A stretch of DNA of 64,000 nucleotides from Flavobacterium keumense (GCF_029866485.1 NZ_CP092332.1:1798001-1862000); one strand, 5' to 3'; shown: positions 25,388 to 35,182, counted from the first letter of the stretch. Notes: generated by a model from the letters alone, not told the origin. Translations and numbers: made by a program.

Positions 25388-28300
25388 ATGTCACAAATAC
25401 TACCTTTACAACAACTGTCAAACGCATTAGAAGGGGATCTTTTCTATGACGAATTACATAAAATTATATATTCTACCGATGCTTCGGTTTACCAAATCAA
25501 ACCTATTGCGGTAGCTAGGCCAAAATCGGTAGCAGATATTCAATCCTTGGTTCGATTTGCCAATGAATACCAAATTCCATTAACGCCAAGAACTGCAGGA
25601 ACTTCTTTAGCTGGTCAAACGGTGGGTAGCGGAATTATAGTGGACGTCTCCAAATATTTTACAAAAATTGTCTCTTTTGATAAAGAAAATAAAACGGTTA
25701 CGGTTCAGCCAGGTGTGATTCGCGATGAGCTGAATTTGTTTTTAAAACCACACGGTTTGTTTTTTGGTCCCAATACTTCTACGTCTAATCGTTGTATGAT
25801 AGGGGGAATGGTAGGAAACAATTCGTCGGGAACAACTTCCATTCGCTATGGAGTGACACGAGATAAAATTGTGGAACTAAAAGCCATTTTGAGTGATGGT
25901 TCGGCTACGGTTTTTAAATCCCTTACTTCGGAGGAGTTTGTCGAGAAAACAAAAGGAGATTCCTTGGAAAATCAGATTTACAGAACATTGTATGAAGAAC
26001 TTTCCAATTCTGAAACGCAAAACGAAATCGTAAAAGAATTTCCAAAACCTGAAATTCACAGAAGGAATACAGGCTATGCCGTTGATTTATTATTGAAATC
26101 GAATTTGTTTTCTGGTACCGAACCCACAATTAATCTAGGAACCTTACTTTGCGGAAGTGAAGGAACTCTAGCTTTTACTACAGAAGTTACGCTGAAAGTA
26201 GACGATTTGCCTCCTACACATAATATTATGGTGGCGGCACATTTTCACACCATTCAAGAAAGTTTAGAAGCTGTAATGATAGCGATGAAACATCATTTGT
26301 ACACTTGCGAAATGATGGACGATACAATTTTGAATTGTACCAAAACCAATAGAGAACAAGCGAAAAATCGTTTCTTCATACAAGGAGATCCCAAAGCAGT
26401 GATTATGTTAGAAGTGGCTTCGGATTCCTTGGAAGAAGCCGAACGACAAGCGGATGCTTTAATTGCCGATTTAGAACAAAATAATTTTGGTTACGCTTTG
26501 CCTAAGTTATACGGAGATGAGATAGATAAGATTAATGACTTACGAAAAGCAGGTTTAGGACTTTTAGGAAGTATAGTGGGTGATGATAAAGCAGCTGATT
26601 CTATTGAAGATACGGCAGTTGAGTTGAGCGATTTACCAAATTATATTGCCGAATTTGCTGCGATGATGAAAAGTTACGGACAAGAAGCAATTTATTATGC
26701 CCATGCAGGTGCAGGAGAATTGCATTTGCGACCTGTCTTGAATTTAAAAAAGAAAGAAGATTTACAATTATTTAGAACCATTGCAACTGAAGTGGCTGTT
26801 TTGGTCAAAAAATACAGAGGTTCGCTTAGTGGAGAACACGGGGACGGAATTGTACGCGGTGAGTTTTTGCCGTACATGATTGGAGAAAGCAATTATGAAT
26901 TGCTAAAACGTATCAAAAAAGCATTTGATCCGAATGCTATTTTCAATAGAGGTCGTATTACTGATACACCTAAAATGGATGAAAATCTTAGGGTAGAATC
27001 GGGGAGAGTAGAACCGGAAATTGAAACGATACAAGATTTCTCAGACAGTATGGGGATTTTGCGCGTGGCTGAAAAATGTAACGGTTCTGGTGATTGTAGA
27101 AAATTGCCATCGGCAGGAGGCACTTTGTGTCCGAGTTACCGTGCCACTCGAAATGAAAAAGATACGACTCGTGCTAGAGCTAATGCGTTAAGACAATTTT
27201 TAACCGATTCGGAAAAAGAGAATAAATTTGATCACGACGAATTATACCAAGTGTTTGAATTGTGTGTGAGTTGCAAAGCTTGTGCAAGTGAATGTCCGAG
27301 TAATGTAGATGTTGCTTCTTTGAAATCCGAGTTTTTGTATCAATACCAAAAAGCAAATGGGTTCTCTACTAGAAATAAAACATTCGCCTATAATGCCAAA
27401 TTGAATAATTTAGGTAGCTTAACACCTAAATTGACCAATTGGTTTACCAACTTATCTATTGTCAAAAAGAAAATGGGAATTGCTCCGCAGCGAGTAGTAC
27501 CACATTTAGCTCCAAAGACTTTTCGAAAATGGTTGGATAACAATCATAAAGAACTCGAAGAAGGAACCTATCCTAATGGCCAAGTTCTATTGTTTTGTGA
27601 TGAGTTCACTAATTTTTATGATGTTTCGGTAGGAATTGATGCTTATGAACTTTTGACAAAATTAGGCTATCAAGTCTTGGTAGTAGATCATCAAGAAAGT
27701 GGGCGTGCATTTATTTCTAAAGGATTTTTGGAACAAGCCAAGGCGATTGCTTCTATTAATGTGGATATTTTCAAGGAAATTGTTACCGATGCAATTCCTT
27801 TGATTGGAATAGAACCCTCGGCTATTTTGACTTTTAGAGATGAATACATTCGATTGGCAGAAGATAAAGCAGGAGCGGAACAACTTGCGAAGCACGTTTT
27901 TACAATAGAAGAGTTCTTTAAAAACGAGATTGCTAAAGGAGCTATTCGTTCTGAGCAATTCTCGGATGAAGCAAAAGAAATTAAAATTCACGGACATTGT
28001 CATCAAAAAGCATTGAGTACTGTTGAAGCTACTTTTGCCATGTTGAATGTACCTAAAAATACTACAGTTACTATTTATAACTCGGGTTGTTGTGGAATGG
28101 CAGGTTCTTTTGGTTACGAAAAAGAACATTATGAAGTGAGTATGCAAATGGGTGAAGATACTTTGTTTCCAAAAATTAGAGCAACCGAAAGTACTGTTGC
28201 TATTGCAGCAGCAGGAACAAGTTGCCGTCACCAAATATTTGATGGAACATCGAGAGAAGCGCAACATCCAGTTACAATTTTAAAATCTTGTTTAAAATAA
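25388..28300 (+). CDS. FAD-linked oxidase / Fe-S protein fusion (GlcD-GlcF type)
   Basis: 970 residues. Residues ~1-530 form a VAO-type FAD domain (TPRTAGTSLAGQTVGSGIIV, then GPNTSTSNRCMIGGMVGNNS, and the FAD-oxidase C-terminal SLSGEHGDGIVRGEF). Residues ~560-970 carry an iron-sulphur part: CNGSGDCR and CPSYRATR, then the 4Fe-4S motif CVSCKACASECPSNV, and a CCG-type domain with HGHCHQKAL and NSGCCGMAGSFG. This arrangement fuses GlcD-like and GlcF-like subunits of D-2-hydroxyacid (lactate or glycolate) dehydrogenases that feed electrons to quinone. The exact substrate cannot be read from sequence. It is peripheral-membrane or cytoplasmic, without a signal peptide. Confidence 0.92.
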   Translation: MSQILPLQQLSNALEGDLFYDELHKIIYSTDASVYQIKPIAVARPKSVADIQSLVRFANEYQIPLTPRTAGTSLAGQTVGSGIIVDVSKYFTKIVSFDKENKTVTVQPGVIRDELNLFLKPHGLFFGPNTSTSNRCMIGGMVGNNSSGTTSIRYGVTRDKIVELKAILSDGSATVFKSLTSEEFVEKTKGDSLENQIYRTLYEELSNSETQNEIVKEFPKPEIHRRNTGYAVDLLLKSNLFSGTEPTINLGTLLCGSEGTLAFTTEVTLKVDDLPPTHNIMVAAHFHTIQESLEAVMIAMKHHLYTCEMMDDTILNCTKTNREQAKNRFFIQGDPKAVIMLEVASDSLEEAERQADALIADLEQNNFGYALPKLYGDEIDKINDLRKAGLGLLGSIVGDDKAADSIEDTAVELSDLPNYIAEFAAMMKSYGQEAIYYAHAGAGELHLRPVLNLKKKEDLQLFRTIATEVAVLVKKYRGSLSGEHGDGIVRGEFLPYMIGESNYELLKRIKKAFDPNAIFNRGRITDTPKMDENLRVESGRVEPEIETIQDFSDSMGILRVAEKCNGSGDCRKLPSAGGTLCPSYRATRNEKDTTRARANALRQFLTDSEKENKFDHDELYQVFELCVSCKACASECPSNVDVASLKSEFLYQYQKANGFSTRNKTFAYNAKLNNLGSLTPKLTNWFTNLSIVKKKMGIAPQRVVPHLAPKTFRKWLDNNHKELEEGTYPNGQVLLFCDEFTNFYDVSVGIDAYELLTKLGYQVLVVDHQESGRAFISKGFLEQAKAIASINVDIFKEIVTDAIPLIGIEPSAILTFRDEYIRLAEDKAGAEQLAKHVFTIEEFFKNEIAKGAIRSEQFSDEAKEIKIHGHCHQKALSTVEATFAMLNVPKNTTVTIYNSGCCGMAGSFGYEKEHYEVSMQMGEDTLFPKIRATESTVAIAAAGTSCRHQIFDGTSREAQHPVTILKSCLK

Positions 28301-28378
28301 TCGGTATTATTGGAAATGAAATTTTAAGTTTGCATTACAATAAAAGATACTTTAGTTTACTTTTTGAATACAAATTAT

Positions 28379-30301
28379 ATGGCATTAAAGGGTTTGTTTA
28401 GGAAAAAGACAATTCATGATATCATGAAACAGGTCGAGCAAAATGAAAGTGATGGACATAATGCTTTAGGAAAACATTTGACTACCAGAGATTTAACAGC
28501 CTTTGGGATTGCAGCGATTGTTGGGGCAGGTATTTTTAGCACTATTGGTAAAGCAAGTGCTGATGGTGGTCCAGCTGTAATTTTTCTGTTTCTATTCACT
28601 GCCTTGGCCTGTGGTTTTGCGGCTTTTGCTTATGCTGAGTTTGCTTCCATGGTACCCGTTTCTGGATCGGCATACACGTATTCGTACGTAGCTTTTGGCG
28701 AAATTATCGCTTGGATTATCGGATGGGCTTTGATTATGGAATATGCCGTAGGGAATATTACGGTAGCCATTTCGTGGAGTGATTATTTTACAGGATTGCT
28801 TCGAACGGCTAATATTGAACTCCCGCAATGGATTCAAATGGACTATTTGTCGGCATCTAATGGTTTCAAAGATGCAACTGCCTTGATGCAAGGAGGAAAA
28901 TCATTTGATAATTTAAGTGCTAATTTGCAAGATGCCTATACTGCTTGGACAACTTGTCCAGTAATTGGAAGTTTTCATTTTGTGGCTGATATTCCGGCTA
29001 TGTTGATTATCATTGTGATTACTGCATTGGTGTATAGAGGAATGAAAGAATCTAGAAATGCAGGAAATCTAATGGTGATTATTAAATTGGGTATAATTTT
29101 ATTAGTTATTGCTGTTGGGGCTTTTTATGTAGATACCACACATTGGAGTCCATTTGCGCCTAATGGAGTAAGTGGTGTTTTAAAAGGGGTTTCGGCAGTG
29201 TTTTTTGCTTATATCGGTTTTGATGCCATTTCTACTACGGCTGAAGAATGTAAAAATCCGCAACGTGATTTACCTCGAGGTATGATGTGGGCGATTATTA
29301 TTTGTACCATTTTGTATATTGTTATCGCATTGGTTTTAACCGGAATGGTAAGTTATAATGAATTGAATGTGGGTGACCCATTGGCTTTTGTATTTGAAAA
29401 ATTAGATTTAAAATGGATGTCGGGCATTATAGCTGTGAGTGCTGTAATTGCCATGGCAAGTGTGCTTTTGGTTTTCCAAATGGGGCAACCTCGTATTTGG
29501 ATGAGTATGAGTCGAGACGGTTTATTACCTCAAAAATTCTCTAGAGTACATCCAAAATTCAAAACACCATCGTATGCTACTATAGTGACTGGTTTTGTAG
29601 TAGGAATTCCTGCTTTGTTTATGAATTTGACTATGGTAACTGACTTGTGTAGTATCGGAACCTTATTCGCATTTGTATTGGTGTGTGCAGGAGTTTTAGT
29701 TTTGCAAAACAAAAAAGATATTCCGAGAGGAAAATTTAAAACACCCTACATCAATGCGAAATATATCTTTCCAATTGCCTTATTGTTGGAAGTGTTTTTT
29801 GCGTTCACCTACAATAGTAAGGCTACGATGAAATTCATTGCGAATGAAACTCAAGTAAATTCACCATCTACAATAGTGACGGCTTTAAATCAATCAGAAA
29901 CAGATAAAGTATATCGATATTTAGTTGGATTGGAAACCAAACAATCGACTAACGATGTAGAAGCATTGTTGAGTCAATACCAAGAAGACGATGCAAAATA
30001 CGAAGCCATTGTAGCTGGTTTGCCAATTTCCAATGATATAAAATACGAAAGCGGTTTTGATTTGTTCAAACATAAAATACCGATGTGGATTTTTGTAATC
30101 ACATTAATCGGCTTAGCGATTTGGTCTTACAAAGAAAATTTATCCTTAATTCCCTTATTAGGCTTAGTTTCTTGTTTGTACATGATGGCCGAATTGAGTG
30201 TTTGGAATTGGATTTATTTCACGGTTTGGTTACTATTAGGATTGGTAATTTATTTTGGCTTTAGCCGAAAAAATAGTAAGTTGAATCAAAATAAAAACTA
30301 A
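28379..30301 (+). CDS. APC-family amino acid permease
   Basis: About 640 residues with 12-14 membrane helices. The APC core begins LTAFGIAAIVGAGIFSTIGKA, the unwound helix-1 glycine motif, and includes FAYAEFASMVPVSGSAYTYSY and the FFAYIGFDAISTTAEECKNP motif of the cationic amino acid transporter subgroup. An unusual ~100-residue soluble insertion (KATMKFIANETQVN to GFDLFKHKIPM) separates the last helices. The ATG at 28379 is preferred to the TTG at 28364. The substrate is probably a cationic or broad amino acid. A strong terminator follows. Confidence 0.92.
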   Translation: MALKGLFRKKTIHDIMKQVEQNESDGHNALGKHLTTRDLTAFGIAAIVGAGIFSTIGKASADGGPAVIFLFLFTALACGFAAFAYAEFASMVPVSGSAYTYSYVAFGEIIAWIIGWALIMEYAVGNITVAISWSDYFTGLLRTANIELPQWIQMDYLSASNGFKDATALMQGGKSFDNLSANLQDAYTAWTTCPVIGSFHFVADIPAMLIIIVITALVYRGMKESRNAGNLMVIIKLGIILLVIAVGAFYVDTTHWSPFAPNGVSGVLKGVSAVFFAYIGFDAISTTAEECKNPQRDLPRGMMWAIIICTILYIVIALVLTGMVSYNELNVGDPLAFVFEKLDLKWMSGIIAVSAVIAMASVLLVFQMGQPRIWMSMSRDGLLPQKFSRVHPKFKTPSYATIVTGFVVGIPALFMNLTMVTDLCSIGTLFAFVLVCAGVLVLQNKKDIPRGKFKTPYINAKYIFPIALLLEVFFAFTYNSKATMKFIANETQVNSPSTIVTALNQSETDKVYRYLVGLETKQSTNDVEALLSQYQEDDAKYEAIVAGLPISNDIKYESGFDLFKHKIPMWIFVITLIGLAIWSYKENLSLIPLLGLVSCLYMMAELSVWNWIYFTVWLLLGLVIYFGFSRKNSKLNQNKN

Positions 30302-30323
30302 TTTACGTTATAAAATTGATATC

Positions 30324-30354
30324 AAAACGTTCTGAATGTATTCAGAACGTTTTT
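30324..30354 (+). terminator. Intrinsic terminator of the permease gene
   Basis: AAAACGTTCTGAA-TGTA-TTCAGAACGTTTT, 13-bp perfect stem followed by further T residues. Confidence 0.85.
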
Positions 30355-30446
30355 GTTTTAAGAATAATTCGGCATAAAAACACAAAAGAGTTACAATTCG
30401 CAATAAAAAATCGTATACTTTGAATAATAAACAAAACTTAATTTCT

Positions 30447-30454
30447 TAAGTTTG
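30447..30454 (+). promoter_or_regulatory. -7 element before lpdA
   Basis: TAAGTTTG, 28 bases before the ATG. A TTG at 30420-30422 is 24 bases upstream, one base beyond the usual spacer range. Confidence 0.5.
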
Positions 30455-30481
30455 CATCACTAAAAAATAAATACTATTACT

Positions 30482-31885
30482 ATGAGTTCATTTGACGTAG
30501 TCGTTATAGGTTCTGGTCCTGGTGGATATGTGTCAGCAATTCGTTGCGCACAATTGGGTTTCAAAACCGCTATTATTGAAAAATATGCTACTTTAGGAGG
30601 TACTTGCTTGAATGTAGGTTGTATTCCTTCTAAAGCATTATTGTCTTCTTCACATCATTATGCAGAAATTGCTCATTTCGCTGAACACGGAATCGAACTT
30701 TCTGGAGAGGTTAAAGTAAATTTAGAGAAGATGATTGCGCGTAAGCAAGCGGTGGTAGAGCAAACTTCAGGAGGAATCAACTACTTGATGGACAAAAATA
30801 AGATAACTGTTTTTAATGGTTTAGGTTCGTTTGTTGATGCTACTCATATCGCTATTGCTAAAGCGGATGGCACTTCAGAAACTATTGAAGCTAAAAATAC
30901 CATTATTGCTACAGGTTCAAAACCATCTTCTTTGCCATTTATCAAAATTGATAAAGAAAGAATCATCACATCGACTGAAGCTTTGGCTTTGAAAGAAGTA
31001 CCAAAACACTTAGTTATTATTGGTGGTGGTGTAATTGGAATTGAATTAGGACAAGTGTATCTTCGTTTAGGAGCACAAGTTTCTGTAGTGGAATTCATGG
31101 ACCGAATTATTCCTGGAATGGACAGTTCATTGTCTAAAGAATTGACTAAAGTCTTGAAAAAACAAGGAATGAAATTCTATACTTCTCACAAAGTACAATC
31201 AGTGGAAAGAGCAGGAGATGTTGTGACTGTAAAAGCTGAAAATGCAAAAGGAGAAATTATTACTTTAGAAGGAGATTATTCATTAGTGTCTGTAGGGCGT
31301 CGTCCATACACTGACGGATTGAATGCAGACAAAGCGGGTGTAAAAATTACAGATAGAGGACAAGTAGAAGTAAACGATCATTTGCAAACTTCGGTTTCTA
31401 ATATCTATGCTATTGGAGATGTAGTTCGTGGCGCTATGTTGGCTCACAAAGCCGAAGAAGAAGGAACTATGGTAGCTGAAATTATTGCGGGTCAAAAACC
31501 ACATATTGATTACAATTTGATTCCGGGAGTGGTGTACACTTGGCCAGAAGTAGCTGCTGTTGGTCAAACCGAAGAGCAATTGAAAGCTTCTGGTGTAGAG
31601 TTTAAATCAGGAAGTTTCCCGTTCAAAGCCTTAGGTCGTGCTAGAGCAAGTGGCGATTTAGACGGATTTGTGAAAATATTAGCAGATGCTAAAACCGATG
31701 AGGTTTTAGGAGTACATATGATTGGTGCTAGAACAGCCGATTTAATTGCAGAAGCAGTAACTGCTATGGAATTTAGAGCTTCTGCTGAAGATATTTCAAG
31801 AATGTCACACGCACATCCAACATTTGCTGAAGCTATCAAAGAGGCGGCTTTAGCTGCAACGGATAATAGAGCATTACATGTTTAA
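30482..31885 (+). CDS. lpdA: Dihydrolipoyl dehydrogenase
   Basis: 467 residues, the E3 flavoprotein shared by 2-oxoacid dehydrogenase complexes; it reoxidises dihydrolipoamide with NAD+. The FAD-binding GSGPGGYVSAIRCAQLG, redox disulphide GGTCLNVGCIPSK (Cys42, Cys47), NAD-binding IGGGVIGIELGQVYLRLG, and the C-terminal SHAHPTFAEAIKEAAL with the catalytic His-Glu pair are all present. It is monocistronic between a terminator upstream and one downstream, so it may serve several complexes encoded elsewhere. Confidence 0.97.
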   Translation: MSSFDVVVIGSGPGGYVSAIRCAQLGFKTAIIEKYATLGGTCLNVGCIPSKALLSSSHHYAEIAHFAEHGIELSGEVKVNLEKMIARKQAVVEQTSGGINYLMDKNKITVFNGLGSFVDATHIAIAKADGTSETIEAKNTIIATGSKPSSLPFIKIDKERIITSTEALALKEVPKHLVIIGGGVIGIELGQVYLRLGAQVSVVEFMDRIIPGMDSSLSKELTKVLKKQGMKFYTSHKVQSVERAGDVVTVKAENAKGEIITLEGDYSLVSVGRRPYTDGLNADKAGVKITDRGQVEVNDHLQTSVSNIYAIGDVVRGAMLAHKAEEEGTMVAEIIAGQKPHIDYNLIPGVVYTWPEVAAVGQTEEQLKASGVEFKSGSFPFKALGRARASGDLDGFVKILADAKTDEVLGVHMIGARTADLIAEAVTAMEFRASAEDISRMSHAHPTFAEAIKEAALAATDNRALHV

Positions 31886-31902
31886 TACTGTAAAGTTGAA
31901 AT

Positions 31903-31936
31903 AAAAAAAAGCCCGTTCCATTGAACGGGCTTTTTT
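31903..31936 (+). terminator. Intrinsic terminator of lpdA
   Basis: AAAAAAGCCCGTTC-CATT-GAACGGGCTTTTTT, 14-bp stem; the flanking A and T runs make it active in both directions. Confidence 0.9.
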
Positions 31937-32076
31937 GTGGAATGTCTTGTCTAAAAAAGTTAACTAAAGATTAAGTATGCTATCAACAATGAAAGTTTTT
32001 CAAATATAAAAGAGGACTTCACAAATAAATTATTTTTGAGAGTCAATCTTTTTAAAGATAATTCAGGTTTTATTTT

Positions 32077-33126
32077 TTATTCTGAAACTTTAATTTCAAA
32101 TAGTTTATCCCAATTTTTACCTGTTACAAATAGTGTTTTGGTTTTAGGATTGTAAGCAATTCCGTTGAGTACTTCGGCAGTTGGGTTTTTTACAAATTTT
32201 CTAAGCCCTGATAAATCCAAAATTCCTTCCACAGATCCACTTGTAGGATTTACTACTGCAATAGCATCTTTTTGCCAAACGTTAGCATAAATTTTTCCAT
32301 CAATCCATTCTAATTCATTGATTGATTTTATTTTAGCATTTCCAGAATAAACATTACTATAATCTACCATTTTCAAAGTGTTTGGATCCATTTTCCAAAT
32401 TTTTTCGGTGCCGTCTGTTTGGTAAATGTACTTGCCATCATTTGTCATTCCCCAACCTTCAATGTCTTTCTCATAAGTAAACGTTTTTTCTAATTTCAAT
32501 GTAGTCGCATTGTAGATGAATCCTGTTTTTTCCTGCCAAGTAAGTTGGTACAATTTATTGTTGACAAAGGTGATTCCTTCTCCGAAGTACTTTGCATCTA
32601 AATTGTTTTGTTTGAAGATTTTACCTGTTTTATAATCGTATTTTCTAAAATAAGAAGCTCCTTTTTGGCCTGTACTTTCGAATAAAGTATCATTATGAAA
32701 TTCAAGACCTTCTGTGAAAGAAGCTGTATCGTGAGCAAAAGTGTTTACAATTGAATACTTCAATAATTTGGGCTGTACATTGGAAACCAATTCTACTCGG
32801 TCCGTCGCTTCAGTAGTTTCTCCTTCAAAGTAAATAATAGCTTTCAGATTTTGATAGCCAAGTTTCTGATCTTTAAAAGTAAAAGGCAGTTTACTTAATC
32901 CTTTTGTGGTGCCAATTTTAGTTTCGTTTACATAATACACCACACTATCAACCGTTTTTGAATTGGGATTTAAAAGATTTAATTCGATAGATTCTTGGGG
33001 TAGGTATTGTGCTTTAAATTGGTTACTATCAAAAGTAAATAGGGTGTTGTTTTCTTTTTTAGCTCCGCCACAGTTGGATAAAATTAGCCCTAATAAAATG
33101 ATAAATAAGAAGTTATACTTTTTCAT
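32077..33126 (-). CDS. Glutaminyl-peptide cyclotransferase, lipoprotein
   Basis: The start MKKYNFLFIILLGLILSNC gives a lipoprotein signal with Cys19, so the enzyme is membrane anchored in the cell envelope. The C-terminal two thirds form a beta-propeller of the bacterial/plant-type QC family: ASFTEGLEFHNDTLFESTGQ, YFGEGITFVNNKLYQLTWQE, KDIEGWGMTNDGKYIYQTDG and NELEWIDGKIYANVWQ. It cyclises N-terminal Gln to pyroglutamate on exported proteins. The open frame extends to 33270, but that extension runs antisense through the SRP RNA and its promoter and is rejected. Type IX secretion cargo often gets N-terminal pyroglutamate, so a link to that export system is plausible. Confidence 0.92.
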   Translation of the reverse strand: MKKYNFLFIILLGLILSNCGGAKKENNTLFTFDSNQFKAQYLPQESIELNLLNPNSKTVDSVVYYVNETKIGTTKGLSKLPFTFKDQKLGYQNLKAIIYFEGETTEATDRVELVSNVQPKLLKYSIVNTFAHDTASFTEGLEFHNDTLFESTGQKGASYFRKYDYKTGKIFKQNNLDAKYFGEGITFVNNKLYQLTWQEKTGFIYNATTLKLEKTFTYEKDIEGWGMTNDGKYIYQTDGTEKIWKMDPNTLKMVDYSNVYSGNAKIKSINELEWIDGKIYANVWQKDAIAVVNPTSGSVEGILDLSGLRKFVKNPTAEVLNGIAYNPKTKTLFVTGKNWDKLFEIKVSE

Positions 33127-33181
33127 AGTGTAATATTTGAATGCTCGAATATACAACCTTATTTTATTAGTAGCAATGCAC

Positions 33182-33211
33182 TTGTAAAAATATAAAAAGG
33201 TTGTATATTTG
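33182..33211 (+). promoter_or_regulatory. Promoter of the SRP RNA gene
   Basis: TTG (33182-33184) and TATATTTG (33204-33211) with a 19-base spacer; the RNA starts about 5 bases after the -7 box, an exact Bacteroidota layout. Confidence 0.75.
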
Positions 33212-33215
33212 CAAC

Positions 33216-33308
33216 GGCAAGTCCTACACGACCAGCTCCTGCAGACTCCCCCAGGATGGGAACATAGCAAGGGTAAGCGGTTGAGCGGTGCGATGTAGGT
33301 CGCTTGCC
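33216..33308 (+). ncRNA. ffs: Small signal recognition particle RNA (4.5S type)
   Basis: GGCAAG at the 5' end pairs with CTTGCC at the 3' end, and the hairpin tip carries the conserved SRP core: GGGAAC loop, ATAGCAAGGG with the asymmetric AGCA bulge, and CAGGA opposite. The outer arms TCCTACACGACC / GCGATGTAGG extend the rod. It binds Ffh and targets nascent membrane proteins. Length (~93 bases) fits the short bacterial form without Alu domain. Confidence 0.9.
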
Positions 33309-33320
33309 ATTTTTTATGAA

Positions 33321-33343
33321 TCTTCCATTGGGAAGATTTTTTT
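33321..33343 (+). terminator. Terminator of the SRP RNA gene
   Basis: TCTTCC-ATTG-GGAAGA followed by T7. Confidence 0.75.
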
Positions 33344-33416
33344 GTTTTAAAGGTATTCAGAACTTCTTTTTGAGTATTTTTATGGCTTAAAGCAAATGCA
33401 ATAAATACAGAATTAG

Positions 33417-34220
33417 ATGGGTAAAGTGGTTTTAATTACAGGAGGATCTTCAGGAATAGGGAAGGCTATAGGCGATTTTTTATTTCATAAAGGCTTTACG
33501 GTATATGGAACAAGTAGAAACCCTGAAAAGGTGTCTAATTCTCTTTTTCCTTTGATTGCTTTAGATGTTCGAGAGGTTGCTTCAATTCAGTCAGCAGTAG
33601 CTACAATTATTCAAGAAGCGGGGAGATTAGATATTGTGATTAATAATGCCGGGGTGGGTATTACAGGACCTTTGGAAGAAATTCCAATGGATGAAATCAA
33701 AAACAATTTTGAAACTAATTTCTTTGGTCCTATCGAAGTAATGAAAGCGGCATTGCCTCAAATGCGCGTTCAACAATCAGGATTGATTATTAATATTACC
33801 TCCATTGCAGGCTATATGGGATTGCCGTATCGCTCCGTATATTCGGCTTCTAAAGGAGCTTTGGAGTTAATCACGGAAGCGTTGCGAATGGAAGTGAAGT
33901 CGTTTGGAATTCAAATTACGAATGTGGCTCCAGGTGATTTTGCCACCAATATCGCAGCAGGACGTTTTCATGCGCCAGTAGTACAAGGTTCGGCTTACGA
34001 GAAAGTATATGCGGGAGTTTTACAAACTATGGATGCACACGTAGATAGCGGTAGTAATCCCAATGAAATGGCCGAAGCGGTGTATCGAATTATTCAAAAT
34101 CCAAATCCTAAAATTCATTATAAAGTAGGCGCTTTTATGCAAAAATTCTCGATTGTATTAAAAAGAATTCTGCCTGATAAAGTCTACGAAAAAATGCTGA
34201 TGAATCATTATAAGTTGTAA
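33417..34220 (+). CDS. SDR-family oxidoreductase
   Basis: 267 residues with the short-chain dehydrogenase cofactor motif LITGGSSGIGKAIGDF, the NNAGVG motif (VINNAGVGITGPLEE), catalytic Ser in INITSIAGYMG and the YSASKGALE Tyr/Lys pair. The basic YGTSRNPEKV after strand 2 suggests NADP preference. The substrate is not identifiable; relatives of this length act on lipids, retinol-like or sugar alcohols. It stands alone between the SRP RNA and fsa. Confidence 0.9.
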   Translation: MGKVVLITGGSSGIGKAIGDFLFHKGFTVYGTSRNPEKVSNSLFPLIALDVREVASIQSAVATIIQEAGRLDIVINNAGVGITGPLEEIPMDEIKNNFETNFFGPIEVMKAALPQMRVQQSGLIINITSIAGYMGLPYRSVYSASKGALELITEALRMEVKSFGIQITNVAPGDFATNIAAGRFHAPVVQGSAYEKVYAGVLQTMDAHVDSGSNPNEMAEAVYRIIQNPNPKIHYKVGAFMQKFSIVLKRILPDKVYEKMLMNHYKL

Positions 34221-34315
34221 TTTTGCAAGGCGTTTGCGTGAGGGATTGCAGTGAAAATCCTTTTTCAAAGAAAAAGATTGCAACGTAAAGCCCGACCCTT
34301 GTGGTCACGCCCAAA
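34216..34315. repeat. Dispersed palindromic (REP-like) element
   Basis: The sequence from TGCAAGGCGTTTGCGTGAGG through AATCCTTTTTCAAAGAAAAAGATTGCAACG to GTGGTCACGCCC contains a CTTTTTC-AA-AGAAAAAG hairpin with imperfect outer pairing. The GGATTGCAGTGAAAATCC ... GATTGCAACGTAAAGCCCGAC pattern is a dispersed intergenic element I know from Flavobacterium genomes. It starts a few bases before the SDR stop and fills the SDR-fsa gap. Confidence 0.55.
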
Positions 34316-34341
34316 TGAGAACACATAACAAATAGATAGAT

Positions 34342-34998
34342 ATGAAATTTTTTATTGACACGGCTAATTTAGCTCAAATTAAAGAAGCGCAGTCTTTAGG
34401 CGTTTTAGATGGCGTAACTACTAATCCGTCATTAATGGCAAAAGAAGGAATTACAGGAAAGAACAACATTTTGAAACATTATGTTGACATTTGTAATTTA
34501 GTTGACGGCGATGTAAGTGCTGAAGTAAATGCTTTGGATTTTGAAGGAATGATTAAAGAAGGCGAGGAGTTAGCTGATTTACACGAGCAAATCGTAGTGA
34601 AATTACCCATGACTAAAGAGGGAGTTCAAGCGGCTAAATATTTTTCGGACAAAGGTATTAGAACGAATGTTACTTTAGTATTCTCTGCAGGACAAGCGTT
34701 GTTAGCGGCTAAAGCTGGAGCTACTTATGTTTCTCCGTTCATTGGTCGTTTGGATGATGTTTCTACAGATGGATTGGCATTGATTGAAGAAATTCGTCAG
34801 ATTTATGATAACTACGGATTTGAAACGCAAATTTTAGCGGCTTCTGTACGCCACACGATGCACATTATGAATTGTGCTAAAATTGGTGCCGATGTCATGA
34901 CAGGACCTCTTTCGGCTATCTACGGCTTGTTGAAACACCCATTGACTGATATTGGATTAGCGCAGTTTGTGGCTGATTTTGAGAAAGGAAATAAATAA
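34342..34998 (+). CDS. fsa: Fructose-6-phosphate aldolase / small transaldolase
   Basis: 218 residues, matching the short TalB-like subfamily. [16 protein letters not shown] and [13 protein letters not shown] carry the conserved Asp and Asn, [15 protein letters not shown] holds the Schiff-base Lys, and ASVRHTMHI follows as in fructose-6-P aldolase and Bacillus-type transaldolase. These two activities differ by few residues; without structure both remain possible. Most Bacteroidota copies probably work as transaldolase in the pentose phosphate pathway. A perfect terminator follows. Confidence 0.92.
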   Translation: MKFFIDTANLAQIKEAQSLGVLDGVTTNPSLMAKEGITGKNNILKHYVDICNLVDGDVSAEVNALDFEGMIKEGEELADLHEQIVVKLPMTKEGVQAAKYFSDKGIRTNVTLVFSAGQALLAAKAGATYVSPFIGRLDDVSTDGLALIEEIRQIYDNYGFETQILAASVRHTMHIMNCAKIGADVMTGPLSAIYGLLKHPLTDIGLAQFVADFEKGNK

Positions 34999-35020
34999 AA
35001 CCAGTTTTGGTTTAAATTAT

Positions 35021-35048
35021 AAAATCCCATCAATTGATGGGATTTTTT
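35021..35048 (+). terminator. Terminator of fsa
   Basis: AAAATCCCATCAATTGATGGGATTTT is a perfect palindrome followed by TT. Confidence 0.85.
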
Positions 35049-35182
35049 GGTTTTTGGTTTTGACGTTTTCAGGCTTTGTGTTCGGGAAGGATTTTGAAGC
35101 ACTCATTTTCAGTTTGGAACTAATGTCATTTGAAAACCAAATGTTCAATTCAGCACTGAACCCGCCATTTTGCCAAACTGCT

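Noticed and set aside
33127..33270. 48-codon N-terminal extension of the glutaminyl cyclase frame
   Set aside because: It lies antisense to the SRP RNA and its promoter and would bury the lipoprotein signal peptide.
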